Below, piece by piece: positions 42,543 through 51,621 of a DNA stretch of 63,236 bases (positions are counted from its first letter, which is position 1; every line of letters starts with the position of its first letter). The notes below the pieces were generated by a model. The model was not told the DNA's origin, did not search any database, and was given only the letters and a program-made list of their open reading frames with translations. Source of the DNA: RGIG4140 sp045632845. GTDB taxonomy: Bacteria > Pseudomonadota > Alphaproteobacteria > CAAHEQ01 > UBA3637. The stretch is from contig JAZQXL010000004.1 of the NCBI GenBank assembly GCA_045632845.1, positions 1-63,236 on the forward strand, in the 5' to 3' direction. The translations under genes were made by a program, and so were the position numbers.

Positions 42543-44141
42543 GTGTCAAATCGTGTTCATGTCGAAAATAAAGATATCAGAGATGTTCTTTTAAATAAAA
42601 GAAAAGCGGGGTTGGGTCAAGTTGTTTTTTCAACTTTTGTGCCTGCTGTTTTGGGTTTTTCGATGGGAAATGCTGTTTGGGGTGTTTTAAATGATCGGGA
42701 TTATGCTGTTTCGCAATTGGTTGCAACGGCTGCTGTTTCTACTTGTTATTGTAAGCGTCGGTTTGAAAAACCTTATGAAAAAACGGCGCGTGTGTTAAAA
42801 AAAGTTTTTTCAAATGATAATATTATTTTTTCAAATGGAACAATTTTAATTAATACGACAAAATCTTTGCCTTTTGTAAAACCAAAAGATTATACGGGGA
42901 TACGATATACATTTTCAATGGATGATTGGGTTTCAATTGTTGAGGTGGTTCGTGAAAATGTTTGGTCAAATGTTACAGAGCTTGGTTTGTATAATAATAT
43001 TGAAAAAGGGCAGGGTGTTCGAGAAGCTATTTTAAATGCTATCCATCAAGTTGTGCTTGAAGAAGAAAAGGGCTCTTTTTCTAAAAAAGATATTGTTGAT
43101 TATTTGAAAAATGCAGAACTTTCAAGGGTTTTGCTTTTGAAAATGTGTTCTGATATGATGGAAAAGGTTTCTTCTTGTTTGGTGGATGAGAAAGTTTTAC
43201 ACTTTTTGCAAGAGGGTGTTTTGGATCGAACTTCAATTTTGTATGGGGTTAATTCGGCTGATTGGGTGAATGCTTTTTTAAATAGAACGTTATATGAAAA
43301 AGGTCTTTCATCAACATTGACTGCTTTAAAAGTTGGGAGTGGTGTTTCGATGGCTGGTTGCATAGCTTCTGGGGTGATGGATAGTGTTTTAAGTGGTGCA
43401 AGTTTTATTTGTGCTGGTTTAACGGGGGCTTTTTCTTATGCGTATTTGAAAGAGCAAGAAAAAAATGTCAATAGGCAAAGTGTAAGATATCGGTTGTTGC
43501 AATCAAATTTTGCCGAGCTTGATTTCCTTGGAAAGGCAAAGATGGATGATGGTAATCTTTTATGGGTTGAAAAAAATAGAACTTATTCAAATTTTGCTTT
43601 TATGAAACTTTATTCTTCTGTTTTAAAGGGTGTGGAGCAGTTTTTATCAAAAATGCCAAACGAGATGTGTAAAGATGTGACATCGTTGTTTTATACCTCT
43701 TTTGTTTTGAATGATAAGGCGGTTTATAATGTTGTTTCGGATTTAGAAAAAGGAATGACGTTAGAAGAAACTGTTAAGAAGAATGGTTTTAAAAATTTTC
43801 ATAAAGCAATGATGCTTGATATTTTTGCAAGTGAATTGAAACGAAAAGGTGATGTAACGGTTCATTCTTATGCTTACGAGTTGAAGTTGAAGCGTTTTGA
43901 TGCAGAGGATGTGGTGCAAAAATTGCATAAAGAACGTGTGGAGTTAATTGAGGATCAAGTTGAAGATGTTGAAATGCTGTGTTTGAATGGTGTTGTGTCT
44001 GAAGAAGAAAAAGAAACAAGACTTCAAGCGCTCTTAAATTATGATATTAAAATTAATCCTGTTGTTATTTCAAAAACGGCAAAGTTACCACGTGTGATTG
44101 AAAAGTTAAAAAAAGAGATACGTATTCGTGAAGAAGGTTAG
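42543..44141 (+). CDS. Large protein with two hydrophobic hairpins, unknown
   Basis: The 532-residue product starts with GTG at 42543, set by AGGAGG 5 nt upstream. I do not recognise it. A hydrophobic region at about 24-68 (LGQVVFSTFVPAVLGFSMGNAVWG, then LVATAAVSTCYC) and a second at about 265-300 (VGSGVSMAGCIASGVMDSVLSGASFICAGLTGAFSYAYL) look like membrane hairpins. The two halves each begin with such a hairpin followed by a soluble helical part and a WVEK or MDDW-like segment, so an internal duplication is possible. The C-terminus (about 440-532) is charged and helical. No enzyme motif is seen. Confidence 0.72.
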   Translation: MSNRVHVENKDIRDVLLNKRKAGLGQVVFSTFVPAVLGFSMGNAVWGVLNDRDYAVSQLVATAAVSTCYCKRRFEKPYEKTARVLKKVFSNDNIIFSNGTILINTTKSLPFVKPKDYTGIRYTFSMDDWVSIVEVVRENVWSNVTELGLYNNIEKGQGVREAILNAIHQVVLEEEKGSFSKKDIVDYLKNAELSRVLLLKMCSDMMEKVSSCLVDEKVLHFLQEGVLDRTSILYGVNSADWVNAFLNRTLYEKGLSSTLTALKVGSGVSMAGCIASGVMDSVLSGASFICAGLTGAFSYAYLKEQEKNVNRQSVRYRLLQSNFAELDFLGKAKMDDGNLLWVEKNRTYSNFAFMKLYSSVLKGVEQFLSKMPNEMCKDVTSLFYTSFVLNDKAVYNVVSDLEKGMTLEETVKKNGFKNFHKAMMLDIFASELKRKGDVTVHSYAYELKLKRFDAEDVVQKLHKERVELIEDQVEDVEMLCLNGVVSEEEKETRLQALLNYDIKINPVVISKTAKLPRVIEKLKKEIRIREEG

Positions 44142-44238
44142 AAAAATATTTTGTACAAGATATTTTTTAGATGATACATTTTTTTAAAATAATTCCTCTT
44201 AAGAATCTATTTTTTATATAAAAAAATCAAAAAAAGAC

Positions 44239-44267
44239 TTGACTTTATTTGAAAAATATGGTTTAAT
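44239..44267 (+). promoter_or_regulatory. str operon promoter
   Basis: TTGACT (44239-44244), a 17-bp spacer and TTTAAT (44262-44267). It should start a leader of about 180 nt before rpsL. Between 44142 and 44453 I see no gene; the stretch holds this promoter and a structured leader. Confidence 0.7.
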
Positions 44268-44286
44268 ATCAAGACCTAAAGATAAA

Positions 44287-44319
44287 GGTGGTTTATAACA
44301 AAACAGGTTGTTAATCACC
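44287..44319 (+). promoter_or_regulatory. Leader hairpin of the str operon
   Basis: 13-nt arms (44287-44299 with 44307-44319) pair at 12 positions including two wobbles. The hairpin lies about 13 nt after the predicted transcription start. It could stabilise the mRNA or take part in control; a ribosomal-protein binding site cannot be proved by eye. Confidence 0.5.
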
Positions 44320-44453
44320 CGCTTATTTTGGGTATTGCTAATAAAAACAAAGGGTTACCTTGGTGTTGATTGGCAATTTTTGAGTGCTTTTATTTGCTCG
44401 AAACGGGTCGGTAAAAGTTTGTTATAATAGGTAGAATAAAAGGAATAATTTTA

Positions 44454-44825
44454 ATGCCTACAATTAATCAGTTAATCCGTAAGTCACGGAAATCAAAAAC
44501 AGCCAGAAATAAAGTTCCGGCTTTACAAGCATGTCCTCAAAAAAGAGGTGTTTGTACACGTGTTTATACAACAACTCCAAAAAAACCGAACTCAGCTTTA
44601 CGTAAAGTTGCTCGTGTTCGCTTAACAAATGGTTTTGAAGTTACTTGTTATATCCCTGGTGAAGGGCATAACTTACAAGAACACTCTGTTGTGATGATCA
44701 GAGGCGGTCGTGTAAAGGACTTGCCTGGTGTTCGTTATCATATCATTCGCGGTACACTTGATACTCAAGGTGTTGCCAAACGTAAACAAGCTCGTTCGCT
44801 TTACGGCGCTAAACGGCCTAAATAA
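44454..44825 (+). CDS. rpsL: Ribosomal protein S12
   Basis: The 123-residue S12 helps the small subunit check codon-anticodon pairing. The conserved TPKKPNSALRKVARVRLTNG and PGVRYHIIRGTLD loops are intact; the lysine in PKKPNS is the wild-type residue, so no streptomycin-resistance change is seen at that site. AAAGGA lies 9 nt before ATG. It is the first gene of the str operon and of the whole 29-gene ribosomal run; rpsG follows after 16 bp. Confidence 0.98.
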   Translation: MPTINQLIRKSRKSKTARNKVPALQACPQKRGVCTRVYTTTPKKPNSALRKVARVRLTNGFEVTCYIPGEGHNLQEHSVVMIRGGRVKDLPGVRYHIIRGTLDTQGVAKRKQARSLYGAKRPK

Positions 44826-44841
44826 GTAAGGAGAAGGAAAA

Positions 44842-45312
44842 ATGTCTCGTAGACATGCTGCGGTTAAACGCGAAGTGACACCTGATGCAAAATATCACAA
44901 CACAGTTGTTACAAAATTTATGAATAGTTTAATGTATGATGGTCAAAAAAGTAAAGCTGAAGAAATCTTGTATGGTGCAATCAATGAACTTGAAAACAAA
45001 TTGCACAAATCAGGATTGGAAGTTTTCACAGAAGCTTTAAATAATGTAAAGCCATTACTCGAAGTTCGTTCACGCCGTGTTGGTGGTGCAACATACCAAG
45101 TTCCAGTTGAAGTTCGTCCAGATCGTCAACAAGCTTTGGCAATCCGTTGGATCATCGGTGCTGCTCGCAATCGTTCAGAAAAAACAATGGTAGAACGTTT
45201 GTTTGGTGAATTGCAAGATGCTTACAACAATCGTGGTGCTGCAATTCGTAAACGTGAAGACACACATCGTATGGCTGATGCAAACAAAGCATTTGCTCAC
45301 TTTAAATGGTAG
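44842..45312 (+). CDS. rpsG: Ribosomal protein S7
   Basis: The 156-residue S7 nucleates folding of the 3' domain of 16S rRNA and touches the exit site. The family sequence is clear (SRRHAAVKREVTPDAKYHN, GGATYQVPVEVRPDRQQALAIRWI). AAGGAGAAGG precedes the ATG. The S12-S7 gap is only 16 nt here, too short for the S7-binding translational operator known in E. coli, so feedback control must be different or lie in the leader. Confidence 0.98.
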   Translation: MSRRHAAVKREVTPDAKYHNTVVTKFMNSLMYDGQKSKAEEILYGAINELENKLHKSGLEVFTEALNNVKPLLEVRSRRVGGATYQVPVEVRPDRQQALAIRWIIGAARNRSEKTMVERLFGELQDAYNNRGAAIRKREDTHRMADANKAFAHFKW

Positions 45313-45321
45313 GGGGAAATC

Positions 45322-47400
45322 ATGGCTCGTACAACACCGATTGAAAGATATAGAAATATTGGTATTATGGCTCACATTGATGCTGGTAAAACAACAACTA
45401 CAGAACGTATTTTGTTTTACACAGGTAAGTCACATAAAATCGGCGAAGTTCATGATGGCGCTGCTACAATGGACTGGATGGAACAAGAACAAGAACGTGG
45501 TATTACAATTACATCAGCTGCTACAACAGCTTTCTGGAAAGATCACCGCATTAATGTTATTGATACGCCAGGCCACGTTGACTTTACAGTTGAAGTAGAA
45601 CGTTGTTTGCGTGTTCTTGATGGTGCTATTACGGTTTTTGACGGCGTTGCAGGTGTTGAACCTCAATCTGAAACAGTTTGGCGTCAAGCTGATAAATACG
45701 GTGTTCCACGTATTTGCTTTGCAAACAAAATGGACCGTATTGGTGCAAACTTTGAACGTTGCGTTGACATGATTAAAACACGTTTAGGTGCTCGTCCAAT
45801 GGTTATGGCATTGCCAATTGGTGCTGAATCAGAATTTAAAGGTATTGTTGATATTTTAATGCGCAAAGCAATCATCTGGAAATCAGAAGACTTGGGTGCT
45901 TCATTTGAATATCAAGATATTCCTGCAGATTTGCAAGAAAAAGCAGATAAATACTACAATGAACTCGTTGAAATGGCTGTTGAAATGGATGATGAAGCCA
46001 TGGAAAAATACTTGGAAGGTGTTGAACCAGATATGGACACATTGAAAAAATGTATCCGTAAAGGTACAATTTCACAATCTTTCATCCCAGTATTCTGTGG
46101 TTCCGCATTTAAAAACAAAGGTATTCAAACATTGTTAGATGCTGTTGTTGATTATTTGCCATCACCAATCGATATTCCACAAGCAAAAGGTATCATTGCA
46201 AATTCAGAAGCTGAGTATATTTGTGCTTCTGTTGATGATAAACCATTTGCTGGTTTGGCATTTAAAATTATGACAGACCCATTTGTTGGATCTTTAACAT
46301 TCTTACGTGTCTATCAAGGTACTTTGACAAGTGGTAGTTATGTTACAAACACTGTTAAAGACAAAAAAGAACGTATCGGTCGTATGCTTTTAATGCATGC
46401 TAACCACCGTGAAGAAATTAAAGAAGCAACTGCAGGTGATATTGTTGCCTTGGTTGGGTTGAAAGACACAACAACTGGTGATACACTTTGTGGCGAAAGC
46501 TTAAAAGTTATCTTGGAAAAAATGGACTTCCCAGATCCAGTTATTGAAATTGCAGTTGAGCCAAAAACAAAAGCTGACGTTGAAAAAATGGCATTAGCTT
46601 TGAACCGTTTGGCAATGGAAGACCCTTCATTCCGTGTTACAAGTAACACAGAAACAGGTCAAACTGTTATTAAAGGTATGGGTGAGTTGCACTTAGAAAT
46701 TATTGTTGATCGTTTGAAACGTGAATTTAAGGTTGAAGCCAATGTTGGGGCACCTCAAGTTGCTTACCGTGAAACAATTTCTAAAGAATTTGATGAAGAT
46801 TACACACACAAAAAACAATCTGGTGGTTCAGGTCAATTTGCTCGTGTTCGCATCAAATTTACTCCATTGGAACCAGGTTCAGGCTTTGTATTTGAAAATA
46901 CAGTTGTCGGTGGTTCTGTTCCAAAAGAATATATCCCAGGTGTTGAAAAAGGTTTGCGTGCCTCACTTGAAACAGGTGTATTGGCAGGCTTCCCTTGCAC
47001 AGACTTTAAAGCAAACCTCTATGATGGTGCTTACCATGATGTTGACTCCAGCACAATGGCCTTCGAAATTGCAGCTCGTGCAGCATTCCGCGAAGGTATG
47101 GCAAAAGCTGGTCCTAAGTTGTTAGAACCAATTATGAAAATTGAAGTTGTAACACCAGAGGATTACATGGGTGATATTATTGGCGACTTGAACTCACGTC
47201 GTGGTCAAGTTTCTGGTATGGATCAACGTGGTAACGCTCGTGTTATTGATGCTCTCGTTCCATTAGCAAATATGTTCGGTTATGTTAATACACTCCGTTC
47301 TATGAGCCAAGGTCGTGCACAATACACAATGGTGTTCTCACATTATGCAGACGTACCACAAATGGTTGCTGATGAAATTAAAGCAAAAGAAGCAGGTTAA
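45322..47400 (+). CDS. fusA: Elongation factor G
   Basis: The 692-residue GTPase moves tRNAs and mRNA after peptide-bond formation. The GTP motifs are AHIDAGKTTTTERILFYTG, DTPGHVDF and NKMDR, followed by the switch EQERGITITSAA and the domain II-V sequence (GMGELHLEIIVDRLKREF). Nine bases separate it from rpsG. The next gene is rpsJ after 14 bp: the tuf gene that most proteobacteria keep here is missing. A second EF-G or the RF3 at 26111 is separate. Confidence 0.98.
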   Translation: MARTTPIERYRNIGIMAHIDAGKTTTTERILFYTGKSHKIGEVHDGAATMDWMEQEQERGITITSAATTAFWKDHRINVIDTPGHVDFTVEVERCLRVLDGAITVFDGVAGVEPQSETVWRQADKYGVPRICFANKMDRIGANFERCVDMIKTRLGARPMVMALPIGAESEFKGIVDILMRKAIIWKSEDLGASFEYQDIPADLQEKADKYYNELVEMAVEMDDEAMEKYLEGVEPDMDTLKKCIRKGTISQSFIPVFCGSAFKNKGIQTLLDAVVDYLPSPIDIPQAKGIIANSEAEYICASVDDKPFAGLAFKIMTDPFVGSLTFLRVYQGTLTSGSYVTNTVKDKKERIGRMLLMHANHREEIKEATAGDIVALVGLKDTTTGDTLCGESLKVILEKMDFPDPVIEIAVEPKTKADVEKMALALNRLAMEDPSFRVTSNTETGQTVIKGMGELHLEIIVDRLKREFKVEANVGAPQVAYRETISKEFDEDYTHKKQSGGSGQFARVRIKFTPLEPGSGFVFENTVVGGSVPKEYIPGVEKGLRASLETGVLAGFPCTDFKANLYDGAYHDVDSSTMAFEIAARAAFREGMAKAGPKLLEPIMKIEVVTPEDYMGDIIGDLNSRRGQVSGMDQRGNARVIDALVPLANMFGYVNTLRSMSQGRAQYTMVFSHYADVPQMVADEIKAKEAG

Positions 47401-47414
47401 GAAAGGTAACAATT

Positions 47415-47726
47415 ATGTTAGAAAACCAAAATATTAGAATTCGTTTAAGAGCGTTCGATCATAGGTTGTTGGATCAATCAACCCGTGAGATCGTCAATAC
47501 GGCAAAACGCACAGGTGCAGAAGTCGTTGGACCAATCCCTTTGCCAACTCGTATTGAAAAATTTACCGTGAACCGTTCCGTGCACGTCGATAAGAAGTCA
47601 CGTGAACAGTTTGAAATTCGTACCCACAAGCGGGTGCTCGACATTATTGATCCGACACCTCAAACTGTTGATGCTCTAATGAAATTAGACTTAGCAGCGG
47701 GTGTAGATGTTGAGATTAAATTATAA
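47415..47726 (+). CDS. rpsJ: Ribosomal protein S10
   Basis: The 103-residue S10 belongs to the 30S head and, as NusE, to the antitermination complex. RLRAFDHRLLDQSTREIV and PTRIEKFTVNRSVHVDKKSREQFEIRTHKR are typical. It opens the S10 cluster, but the gap of 14 bp after fusA has no promoter, so str and S10 clusters are joined in one transcript. AAAGGTAAC is the ribosome site. Confidence 0.98.
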   Translation: MLENQNIRIRLRAFDHRLLDQSTREIVNTAKRTGAEVVGPIPLPTRIEKFTVNRSVHVDKKSREQFEIRTHKRVLDIIDPTPQTVDALMKLDLAAGVDVEIKL

Positions 47727-47738
47727 GGAAGAAATATT

Positions 47739-48449
47739 ATGCGTTCAGGAGTTATAGCTGAAAAAGTCGGCATGATGAGCTTGTTCCAAGACAACGGAAC
47801 TCAAATCCCTGTAACTGTTTTGAAAATTGACAGCACAGTGGTTGATGTTCGTACAATGGAACGTGATGGTTATGTCGCTGTCCAGCTGGGACATGGTAAA
47901 GCAAAAACAAAAAATGTTGCTAAACCACAGCTCGGACATTTTGCAAAAGCAAAAGTAGAACCAAAGAAAACACTCGTTGAATTCCGTGTTTCTGAAGACT
48001 GCGTATTGCCAGTTGGTGCTGAATTAAGCGCAACACACTTCGTTGTCGGTCAAAAAGTGGATGTCACAGGTATTTCTATTGGTAAAGGTTACGCTGGTGT
48101 GATGAAAAAATATCACTTCGGCGGTGATAATGCGACACACGGTGTTTCTAGAACTCACAGAGCTGGTGGTTCCACTGGTCAACGTGAATGGCCTGGTAAA
48201 GTTTTCAAAAACGTTAAAATGCCTGGGCAAATGGGAAACAAACAAGTGACAGTACAAAATTTGGAAGTTGTATCTATTGACGAAGCCAGAAATTTGGTTA
48301 TGGTCAAAGGTTCTGTTCCTGGTTTTGATTCTTCAATTGTAACAATTAAAGATTCAGTAAAGATTTCAAAGCAACCAACTTTGCCAGTTCCTGCTGGTTT
48401 GAAAGCTGCTGCAGTTGAAACATCTGCTGAAACTGAAGTAAAGGAATAG
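47739..48449 (+). CDS. rplC: Ribosomal protein L3
   Basis: The 236-residue L3 is a primary binder of 23S rRNA near the peptidyl-transferase centre. The GVIAEKVGMMSLFQDNG start and the central extension THGVSRTHRAGGSTGQ with KMPGQMGN (the glutamine that is methylated in other bacteria) are seen. It is about 25 residues longer than E. coli L3 owing to an alanine/glutamate-rich tail. AAGGAAG precedes it, 12 bp after rpsJ. Confidence 0.98.
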   Translation: MRSGVIAEKVGMMSLFQDNGTQIPVTVLKIDSTVVDVRTMERDGYVAVQLGHGKAKTKNVAKPQLGHFAKAKVEPKKTLVEFRVSEDCVLPVGAELSATHFVVGQKVDVTGISIGKGYAGVMKKYHFGGDNATHGVSRTHRAGGSTGQREWPGKVFKNVKMPGQMGNKQVTVQNLEVVSIDEARNLVMVKGSVPGFDSSIVTIKDSVKISKQPTLPVPAGLKAAAVETSAETEVKE

Positions 48450-48452
48450 ACC

Positions 48453-49073
48453 ATGAAATATGATGTAATCAATTTAGATGGAAAATCAGTTGGTTCTATT
48501 GACTTGGCTGACACAGTGTTTGGTGTTGAAGTTCGTGAAGACATCTTAGCTCGTGTTATCCAATGGCAATTAGACAAACGCCGTGCTGGTACTCACAAAA
48601 CAAAAGATATCGGTGAAGTAAGCGGCTCAGGTAAAAAACCTTTCAAACAAAAAGGTACAGGACGTGCACGTCAAGGTCAAGATCGTGCTCCACAAATGCG
48701 CCATGGTGGTGTTGCTTTTGGTCCAGTTGTTCGCTCACATGCTTACAGCTTGACAAAAAAACTCCGTGCATTGGGTATGCGTGTTGCTCTTTCTGCAAAG
48801 GCTAAAAACGGCAAACTCTTTATCGTTGATAACTTAACAGCTGAAAAGCCAAACACAAAAGCTATGCAAGCTGCTTTAACTAAAAACGGATGGAAATCAG
48901 TTTTATTCGTTGGTGGTGAAACAGTTGATAATAACTTCGCTTTATCAGCACGTAACATTATCAATGTTGATGTGTTGCCATCTCAAGGTGCTAACGTTTA
49001 TGATATAATTCGCAGAGATGTCTTAGTCTTATCACAAGACGCTGTTGCGAATTTGGAAGGTCGTTTGAAATGA
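48453..49073 (+). CDS. rplD: Ribosomal protein L4
   Basis: The 206-residue L4 lines the exit tunnel with its extended loop (KQKGTGRARQGQDRAPQMRHGGVAFGP). In E. coli it also represses its own operon through the S10 leader; no such leader exists here because the cluster is fused to str. Only 3 bp separate it from rplC, and its stop overlaps the rplW start (ATGA), pointing to coupled translation. Confidence 0.98.
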   Translation: MKYDVINLDGKSVGSIDLADTVFGVEVREDILARVIQWQLDKRRAGTHKTKDIGEVSGSGKKPFKQKGTGRARQGQDRAPQMRHGGVAFGPVVRSHAYSLTKKLRALGMRVALSAKAKNGKLFIVDNLTAEKPNTKAMQAALTKNGWKSVLFVGGETVDNNFALSARNIINVDVLPSQGANVYDIIRRDVLVLSQDAVANLEGRLK

Positions 49074-49387
49074 TTAAGAAAAATACACAAGTAGCTGCTA
49101 CAGCAGAAATGTTTGATGTCATTCGCAGACCTGTTATCACAGAGAAAGCAATGAAGAGTTCTGAACACAATCAAGTTGTCTTTTTGGTAGACGTCAACGC
49201 AACAAAAACAGACGTTAAAAAAGCAGTTGAATCTGTGTTTGGTGTAAAAGTTGTTTCAGTTAACACCCTTCGTCAACAAGGTAAACAAAAAGTTTTCCGT
49301 GGCGTTAAAGGTGTTCGCAATGAAACTAAGAAAGCTATTGTGACTTTGGCAGAAGGTCAAAGCATTGATGTGACAGCGGGGATTTAG
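49070..49387 (+). CDS. rplW: Ribosomal protein L23
   Basis: The 105-residue L23 sits at the tunnel exit and is the docking site for trigger factor and SRP. The family core is IRRPVITEKAMKSSEHNQVVFLVD with the acidic docking residues and KKAVESVFGVKVVSVNT. It overlaps rplD by 4 bases and ends 2 bp before rplB. A short N-terminal extension (MIKKNTQVAATAEM) precedes the usual start. Confidence 0.97.
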   Translation: MIKKNTQVAATAEMFDVIRRPVITEKAMKSSEHNQVVFLVDVNATKTDVKKAVESVFGVKVVSVNTLRQQGKQKVFRGVKGVRNETKKAIVTLAEGQSIDVTAGI

Positions 49388-49389
49388 TT

Positions 49390-50217
49390 ATGGCATTAAA
49401 AACATATAAACCAGTAACCTCTACAGTCAGACATCTCGTTGGTATTGACAGATCTGACTTACACAAAGGGGCTCCTGTAAAAACATTAACAGAAGGCCAA
49501 TCTCGTACAGGTGGTCGTAACAATCACGGTCATATTACAACACGTCGTCGTGGTGGTGGTCATAAACAAGCTTATCGTTTGGTTGACTTTAAGCGTAAAA
49601 AATATGATATGCCAGCAACAGTTGAACGTTTGGAATATGATCCAAACAGAACAGCATTTATTGCTTTGATTAAATATACAGATGGTGAATTGGCATACAT
49701 CTTGGCACCACAACGCTTAGCTGCTGGTGACACGGTTATCTCAGCTCAACACGCTGATATTAAACCAGGCAATGCAATGCCTATGAAAAACATGCCAGTT
49801 GGCACAATTATTCACAACATTGAGTTGAAACCAGGTAAAGGCGGTCAAATCGCACGTTCAGCTGGTTGTTATGCTCAATTAATCGGTAAAGATTCAGGTT
49901 ATGTCCAAGTTCGTTTGAACTCAGGTGAACTTCGTATGATCCGTGGTGAATGCTTTGCTTCCGTTGGTGCAGTTTCAAACCCAGATAATCAAAACACAGT
50001 TATGGCCAAAGCTGGTCGTGCTCGTTGGAAAGATCATCGCCCAGCCGTTCGTGGTATCGCTATGAACCCAGTTGATCACCCTCATGGTGGTCGTACAAAC
50101 GGCGGTCGTCATCCAGTCTCACCTTGGGGTTGGCAGACAAAGGGTAAGAAAACTCGTAATAACAAGCGTACAGACGGTTTAATCATCCGTTCTCGTCACG
50201 CAGTGAAGAAATCTTAA
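49390..50217 (+). CDS. rplB: Ribosomal protein L2
   Basis: The 275-residue L2 is needed for subunit joining and peptidyl-transfer. The family is plain: GRNNHGHITTRRRGGGHK near residue 40 and the strictly conserved VDHPHGGRTNGG with the functional histidine near residue 230. Normal length. Two bp separate it from rplW, so the ribosome site lies inside rplW (GCGGGGA). Confidence 0.98.
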   Translation: MALKTYKPVTSTVRHLVGIDRSDLHKGAPVKTLTEGQSRTGGRNNHGHITTRRRGGGHKQAYRLVDFKRKKYDMPATVERLEYDPNRTAFIALIKYTDGELAYILAPQRLAAGDTVISAQHADIKPGNAMPMKNMPVGTIIHNIELKPGKGGQIARSAGCYAQLIGKDSGYVQVRLNSGELRMIRGECFASVGAVSNPDNQNTVMAKAGRARWKDHRPAVRGIAMNPVDHPHGGRTNGGRHPVSPWGWQTKGKKTRNNKRTDGLIIRSRHAVKKS

Positions 50218-50227
50218 GGAGGCATAA

Positions 50228-50515
50228 ATGGCAAGATCCGTATGGAAAGGTCCATTTGTTGATGGTTCTTTGTTGAAAAAAGCAGAGAAAGTCAAACAAT
50301 CAGGACGTCACGAGGTAATTAAAACGTGGTCACGTAGATCAACGATACTTCCTCAATTTGTGGGCTTGACTTTTGGCGTATATAATGGTAAAAAGTTTAT
50401 CCCAGTGTTAGTGAGCGAAAATATGATTGGGCACAAGTTCGGTGAATTCTCACCAACAAGAACTTTCCCTGGTCATACAGCAAATGACGCAAAAGCAAAG
50501 AAAGCAGGTAAATAA
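50228..50515 (+). CDS. rpsS: Ribosomal protein S19
   Basis: The 95-residue S19 lies in the 30S head and contacts S13. RSVWKGPFVDGSLLKK, TWSRRSTILPQFVGLTFGVYNGKKFIPV and MIGHKFGEFSPTRTF are all as expected. AAGGAGG lies before the ATG. Its stop overlaps the start of rplV by one base (TAATG). Confidence 0.98.
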   Translation: MARSVWKGPFVDGSLLKKAEKVKQSGRHEVIKTWSRRSTILPQFVGLTFGVYNGKKFIPVLVSENMIGHKFGEFSPTRTFPGHTANDAKAKKAGK

Positions 50516-50934
50516 TGACGACAGTAACACAAGTAAAAACAGCAAGAGCTAAAGCTCGTACGCTTCGTATCTCACCTCGTAAATTAAACTTGGTGGCTGC
50601 AAGCATCCGTGGTTTAAAAGCAGATAAAGCTGTTGCACAACTCACATTTTCAACAAAACGTATTGCTGAAGAAGTGAAAAAAGTCTTAATGTCCGCTATT
50701 GCTAATGCTGAAAATAACCATAACATGGACGTTGATCGTTTGTTCGTTCGTGAAGCTTTCGTTGGTAAAGCAATGGTTATGAAAAGATTCCAAGCTGGTG
50801 CTAAAGGCCGGGCTAATCGTATTATCAAGCCATTTTCAAACTTAACAATTGTTGTTGCTGAAAGAGATGTTGAAGCTCCAAAAGCAAAAAAAACAACAAA
50901 AAAAGTGGCTACAACAACAGAGGAGAATAACTAA
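50515..50934 (+). CDS. rplV: Ribosomal protein L22
   Basis: The 139-residue L22 extends a hairpin into the exit tunnel (RFQAGAKGRANRIIKPFSNLTIVV). The protein is longer than E. coli L22 by a lysine/threonine-rich tail (AKKTTKKVATTTEENN). It overlaps rpsS and rpsC by one base on each side, a TAATG arrangement that favours re-initiation. Confidence 0.97.
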   Translation: MTTVTQVKTARAKARTLRISPRKLNLVAASIRGLKADKAVAQLTFSTKRIAEEVKKVLMSAIANAENNHNMDVDRLFVREAFVGKAMVMKRFQAGAKGRANRIIKPFSNLTIVVAERDVEAPKAKKTTKKVATTTEENN

Positions 50935-51605
50935 TGGGTCAAAAAGTTAATCCAACAGGTTTGCGCCTCGGCATCAACCGCACATGGGATTCTCGTTGGT
51001 TCGCTGATGAAAATTATGCAGAATTATTGCATGAAGACATCCGTATTCGTGAATTCTTAACAAAAAAATTGGCAGCTGCAGGTATTAGCCATATCGTTAT
51101 TGAACGTCCAGCTAAAAAAGCAATTGTTACAATTTACTGTGCACGTCCAGGCGTAATTATTGGTAAAAAAGGTCAAGATATTGATTCACTTAAAAAAGAA
51201 TTGACATCAATGTCACAAAACAACGACGTTAGCGTTAATATCGTTGAAGTTCGTAAACCAGAAATCAATGCTAAACTCGTTGCAGACAATATTGCACAAC
51301 AACTTGAAAAACGTATTTCATTCCGTCGTGCAATGAAACGTGCTGTTCAAGCTGCTTTACGTCAAGGTGCAGAAGGTATTCGTATCAACTGTGGTGGACG
51401 TTTAGGCGGTGCTGAAATCGCTCGTACAGAATGGTATCGTGAAGGACGTGTTCCTTTGCATACACTTCGTGCAGACGTTGATTATGGTGTATCAACAGCT
51501 CACACAGCTTATGGTACATGTGGTATTAAAGTCTGGATTTATAAAGGTGATATCTTGGCTCATGATCCAATGGCTCAAGACAAACACTTGTCAGAACAAC
51601 GTTAA
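50934..51605 (+). CDS. rpsC: Ribosomal protein S3
   Basis: The 223-residue S3 forms part of the mRNA entry channel. The KH domain signature GVIIGKKGQDIDSLKKEL, the start GQKVNPTGLRLG and the C-terminal RINCGGRLGGAEIARTEWYREGRVPLHTLRADVDYG are intact. Its ATG overlaps the rplV stop. rplP follows after 16 bp. Confidence 0.98.
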   Translation: MGQKVNPTGLRLGINRTWDSRWFADENYAELLHEDIRIREFLTKKLAAAGISHIVIERPAKKAIVTIYCARPGVIIGKKGQDIDSLKKELTSMSQNNDVSVNIVEVRKPEINAKLVADNIAQQLEKRISFRRAMKRAVQAALRQGAEGIRINCGGRLGGAEIARTEWYREGRVPLHTLRADVDYGVSTAHTAYGTCGIKVWIYKGDILAHDPMAQDKHLSEQR

Positions 51606-51621
51606 TTGAAGGAACAAGAAA

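Noticed and set aside
45203..47125. Overlapping plus-strand frames of 131-134 codons in fusA
   Set aside because: They use the wrong frame of a fully conserved fusA; the proteins have no family features.
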